From assembly GCA_016124755.1 (NCBI GenBank), contig WGNA01000015.1, positions 1 through 64,000 of the forward strand: 64,000 nt of DNA. Reading direction: 5' to 3'. How positions within the stretch are numbered: position 1 is the first letter of the stretch; each line of letters begins with the position of its first letter. The translations under genes and the position numbers were made by a program. The DNA is from Bacteroidota bacterium. Its GTDB lineage: Bacteria; Bacteroidota; Bacteroidia; NS11-12g; UBA9320. The notes below the pieces were generated by a model. That model saw only the letters and a program-made list of their open reading frames with translations, searched no databases and had not been told where the DNA came from. Shown here piece after piece: positions 63,597-64,000 of the stretch.

Positions 63597-64000
63597 GCGT
63601 GAAATCGTCTTCTTCGGTTGGCGAAATATTCTCCGATCAGATTGATCACGAGGGTGATGATGAACAACACAGCGGCAATGGCAAACAGAGCAAAATAATG
63701 TGTGGTTTTGTAGGGAACTTCACCCATTTCAATAGCGATAGTTGCGGTGATGGTTCGCACCGAATCCAGAAATCCGCAGGGAATTGCCGAGGCGTTACCC
63801 GTTGCCATCAACACCGTCATGGTTTCTCCTAAAGCGCGACCAAGTCCGAGCATTACGGCTGCAATAATTCCCGGTGCGGCTGCCGGAACAATTACTTTAA
63901 AAAGCGTTTTCCACGTGTCGGCGCCTAATGCTAATGAAGCTTCTTTATAGGTTTTAGGAACGGCATTAATTGCATCTTCACAAATTGTGATAATGGTGGG
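63593..64000 (-). CDS. pstC: Phosphate ABC transporter permease PstC (5' end outside window)
   Basis: 136 codons of the C-terminal part are visible, open to the window edge. The EAA loop YKEASLALGADTWKTLFKVI, then VMLGLGRALGETMTVLMATGNA, which is the PstC hallmark, and a last membrane helix ending RRRRFHA. The 5' part and any pstS lie outside. Methionine 63853 is internal, not the start. Confidence 0.95.
   Translation of the reverse strand, partial: PTIITICEDAINAVPKTYKEASLALGADTWKTLFKVIVPAAAPGIIAAVMLGLGRALGETMTVLMATGNASAIPCGFLDSVRTITATIAIEMGEVPYKTTHYFALFAIAAVLFIITLVINLIGEYFANRRRRFHA

Noticed and set aside
1-64000. tRNA or rRNA genes, insertion sequences, attachment sites or prophage
   Set aside because: Intergenic spaces were scanned by eye for tRNA T-arm signatures, long conserved rRNA-like blocks, terminal repeats and transposase or integrase motifs; none was found. 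A program search could still find a degenerate one.

Overview
The window looks like a chromosomal segment of a Bacteroidota bacterium. Three kinds of evidence point there. (1) TonB-dependent receptors carry an N-terminal carboxypeptidase-like domain, and there is a PorV/PorQ-type barrel, two tandem OmpH/Skp chaperones, DUF3078 and DUF2911 proteins, WG repeats and many short lipobox signals. (2) Promoters match the Bacteroidota -7 consensus TAnnTTTG rather than a sigma-70 -10 box. (3) There is little sign of Shine-Dalgarno sites. GC is moderate (low forties by eye). I cannot name a genus. I found no rRNA, tRNA, CRISPR array, insertion sequence, prophage or integration site.

Layout. 1-8169 (minus): the first 2,723 codons of a giant secreted protein made of right-handed beta-helix modules about 550 residues long; its C-terminus lies outside the window. 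8600-16966: housekeeping (SSS-family symporter, trmB, rarA, thyA, a 2-oxoacid dehydrogenase E2, rho) with one small secreted protein. 17003-27637: small secreted and OM proteins, a biotin carrier protein, queD, a MazG-like pyrophosphatase, citrate synthase, a flippase/GT2/winged-helix operon, ruvC, HIT and greA. 27773-41421: a surface locus with a TonB-dependent receptor, a 1304-residue secreted protein and a PorV/PorQ-like barrel in one operon, then a D-2-hydroxyacid dehydrogenase and a second, paralogous receptor. 41515-43478: murI and two OmpH genes. 43525-46038: a possibly frameshifted small ORF, a lipoprotein, and a LuxE-like acyltransferase paired with an OM barrel. 46043-49161: a cytochrome c/copper monooxygenase, a redoxin lipoprotein and a divergent AlkB-type integral-membrane hydroxylase. 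49177-53879: DUF2892, MATE exporter, a histone-H1-like DNA-binding protein with five RGRKPGSKN repeats, a 687-bp spacer, a YqeY protein and an SRPBCC protein. 53955-61959: a WG-repeat protein with a lipoprotein, an EreA-fold protein with a membrane protein, a small membrane protein and a CPBP protease. 61993-64000: pstB, pstA and the 3' part of pstC.

The most unusual signals are: (a) at least seven genes, and probably eight, in which a TAnnTTTG -7 box ends only 3-6 bp before the start codon, implying leaderless or nearly leaderless mRNAs; (b) the H1-like protein joining a coiled coil, a winged helix and five AT-hook-like repeats; (c) the modular giant adhesin; (d) the AlkB/redoxin/copper-monooxygenase cluster sharing a 54-bp divergent promoter; (e) two divergent genes whose start codons overlap in one CATG. 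I did not find a complete system that I would call new. The H1-like protein, the receptor/1304-residue protein/PorV locus and the copper/redoxin/AlkB cluster are the best candidates for follow-up.
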